Program-made: the position numbers and the translations under genes
In this document: one piece after another, positions 6,642 to 6,822 of the stretch
Position numbering within the stretch: the stretch's first letter is position 1
Layout: each line of letters opens with the position of its first letter
Source: Synergistaceae bacterium
GTDB taxonomy: Bacteria; Synergistota; Synergistia; Synergistales; Aminobacteriaceae
Assembly (NCBI GenBank): GCA_017458545.1
Contig: JAFTBA010000340.1
Coordinates: forward strand, 1-6,822
Direction: 5' to 3'
DNA: 6,822 bases
Notes under the pieces: model-generated
Seen by the model: only the letters and a program-made list of their open reading frames with translations
What the model was told of the DNA's origin: nothing
The model's database searches: none

Positions 6642-6822
6642 AATAGCCGTTACGCCGAAGGACGGACAATGCCGGTGGTTCGCCTGAGGTGTTATGAAAA
6701 CCGGCTCCCCGCCATGTAGTGAGTCCGGCATGGTGATAGACCCGTAAGACTCTTGGAACTCCGAAGGGTAGTCCCTGACCTGAAGAGGACGACAATTAAC
6801 AGGGAATAAGCCTGTAGAGCCG

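Larger units (their letters stand above)
6515..6822 (+). ncRNA. ssrA: Transfer-messenger RNA (tmRNA), 3' end outside window
   Basis: This RNA acts as tRNA-Ala and as a short mRNA, to free stalled ribosomes and tag the unfinished protein for proteolysis. The 5' end GGGGGCGACAGG followed by TTTCGACAG is the classic tmRNA start. Pseudoknot 1 is clear: CGGG 6563-6566 with CCCG 6582-6585, and GATAGT 6567-6572 with ACTATC 6590-6595. The tag frame follows, and its stop codon sits in a hairpin (GCGGCT 6633-6638 with AGCCGT 6645-6650). Later helices include GCCGGT 6671-6676 with ACCGGC 6700-6705, and GCCATG 6711-6716 with CATGGT 6729-6734. The T arm and the 3' acceptor strand are missing, probably some tens of bases. 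The 5' end could be 6515 or 6516. I prefer 6515, because known tmRNAs I recall have at least 13 bases before TTCGAC, and 6516 would give 12. I find no convincing separate promoter in the end of smpB. Confidence 0.96.

Noticed and set aside
6388..6795. 135-codon minus-strand open frame
   Set aside because: It runs antisense through the end of smpB and across the tmRNA, both of which are secure; its translation has no recognisable motif.
6780..6822. Integration site at the tmRNA 3' end
   Set aside because: ssrA genes often serve as attachment sites, but the 3' end is outside the window, so no att sequence can be assessed.

Overview
The window most likely comes from an uncultivated member of the Synergistota (Synergistetes). 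The main clue is the tail of the large secreted protein: a Ser/Gly run, one Cys, a hydrophobic stretch and three lysines. This matches the layout of the Synerg-CTERM sorting signal known from that phylum. The smpB, tmRNA and nnrE sequences are bacterial but do not narrow the lineage. The assignment is by motif recognition only.

Layout. (1) 1-2306, minus strand: the first 768 codons of a restriction-modification protein that joins an HsdR-type PD-(D/E)XK nuclease domain to an N6-adenine DNA methyltransferase. It is open to the left edge, so its C-terminus lies outside. (2) 2307-2385: a 79-bp divergent intergenic region with an AT-rich core that could serve as -10 element on both strands. (3) 2386-3102, plus strand: a stand-alone NAD(P)H-hydrate epimerase (nnrE, YjeF_N) with a TTG start and a short acidic N-terminal extension. 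(4) 3137-5920, plus strand: a 927-residue secreted, aromatic-rich protein of unknown function with a signal peptide and the C-terminal sorting signal. A strong intrinsic terminator follows it. (5) 6027-6515, plus strand: smpB, preceded by a perfect TATAAT so close to its ATG that the mRNA is probably leaderless. (6) From 6515/6516 to the right edge: ssrA (tmRNA), missing only its 3' end, with tag AEDNFALAA.

How they work together. nnrE and the secreted protein lie 34 bp apart on one strand with no visible terminator between them, so they may share a transcript although their functions are unrelated. smpB and ssrA encode the two partners of trans-translation. Here they touch or overlap by one base, so maturation of the tmRNA 5' end from a shared transcript would cut at or inside the smpB stop codon. 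No stretch longer than 300 bases lacks a gene. I see no CRISPR array, tRNA gene, insertion sequence or origin.
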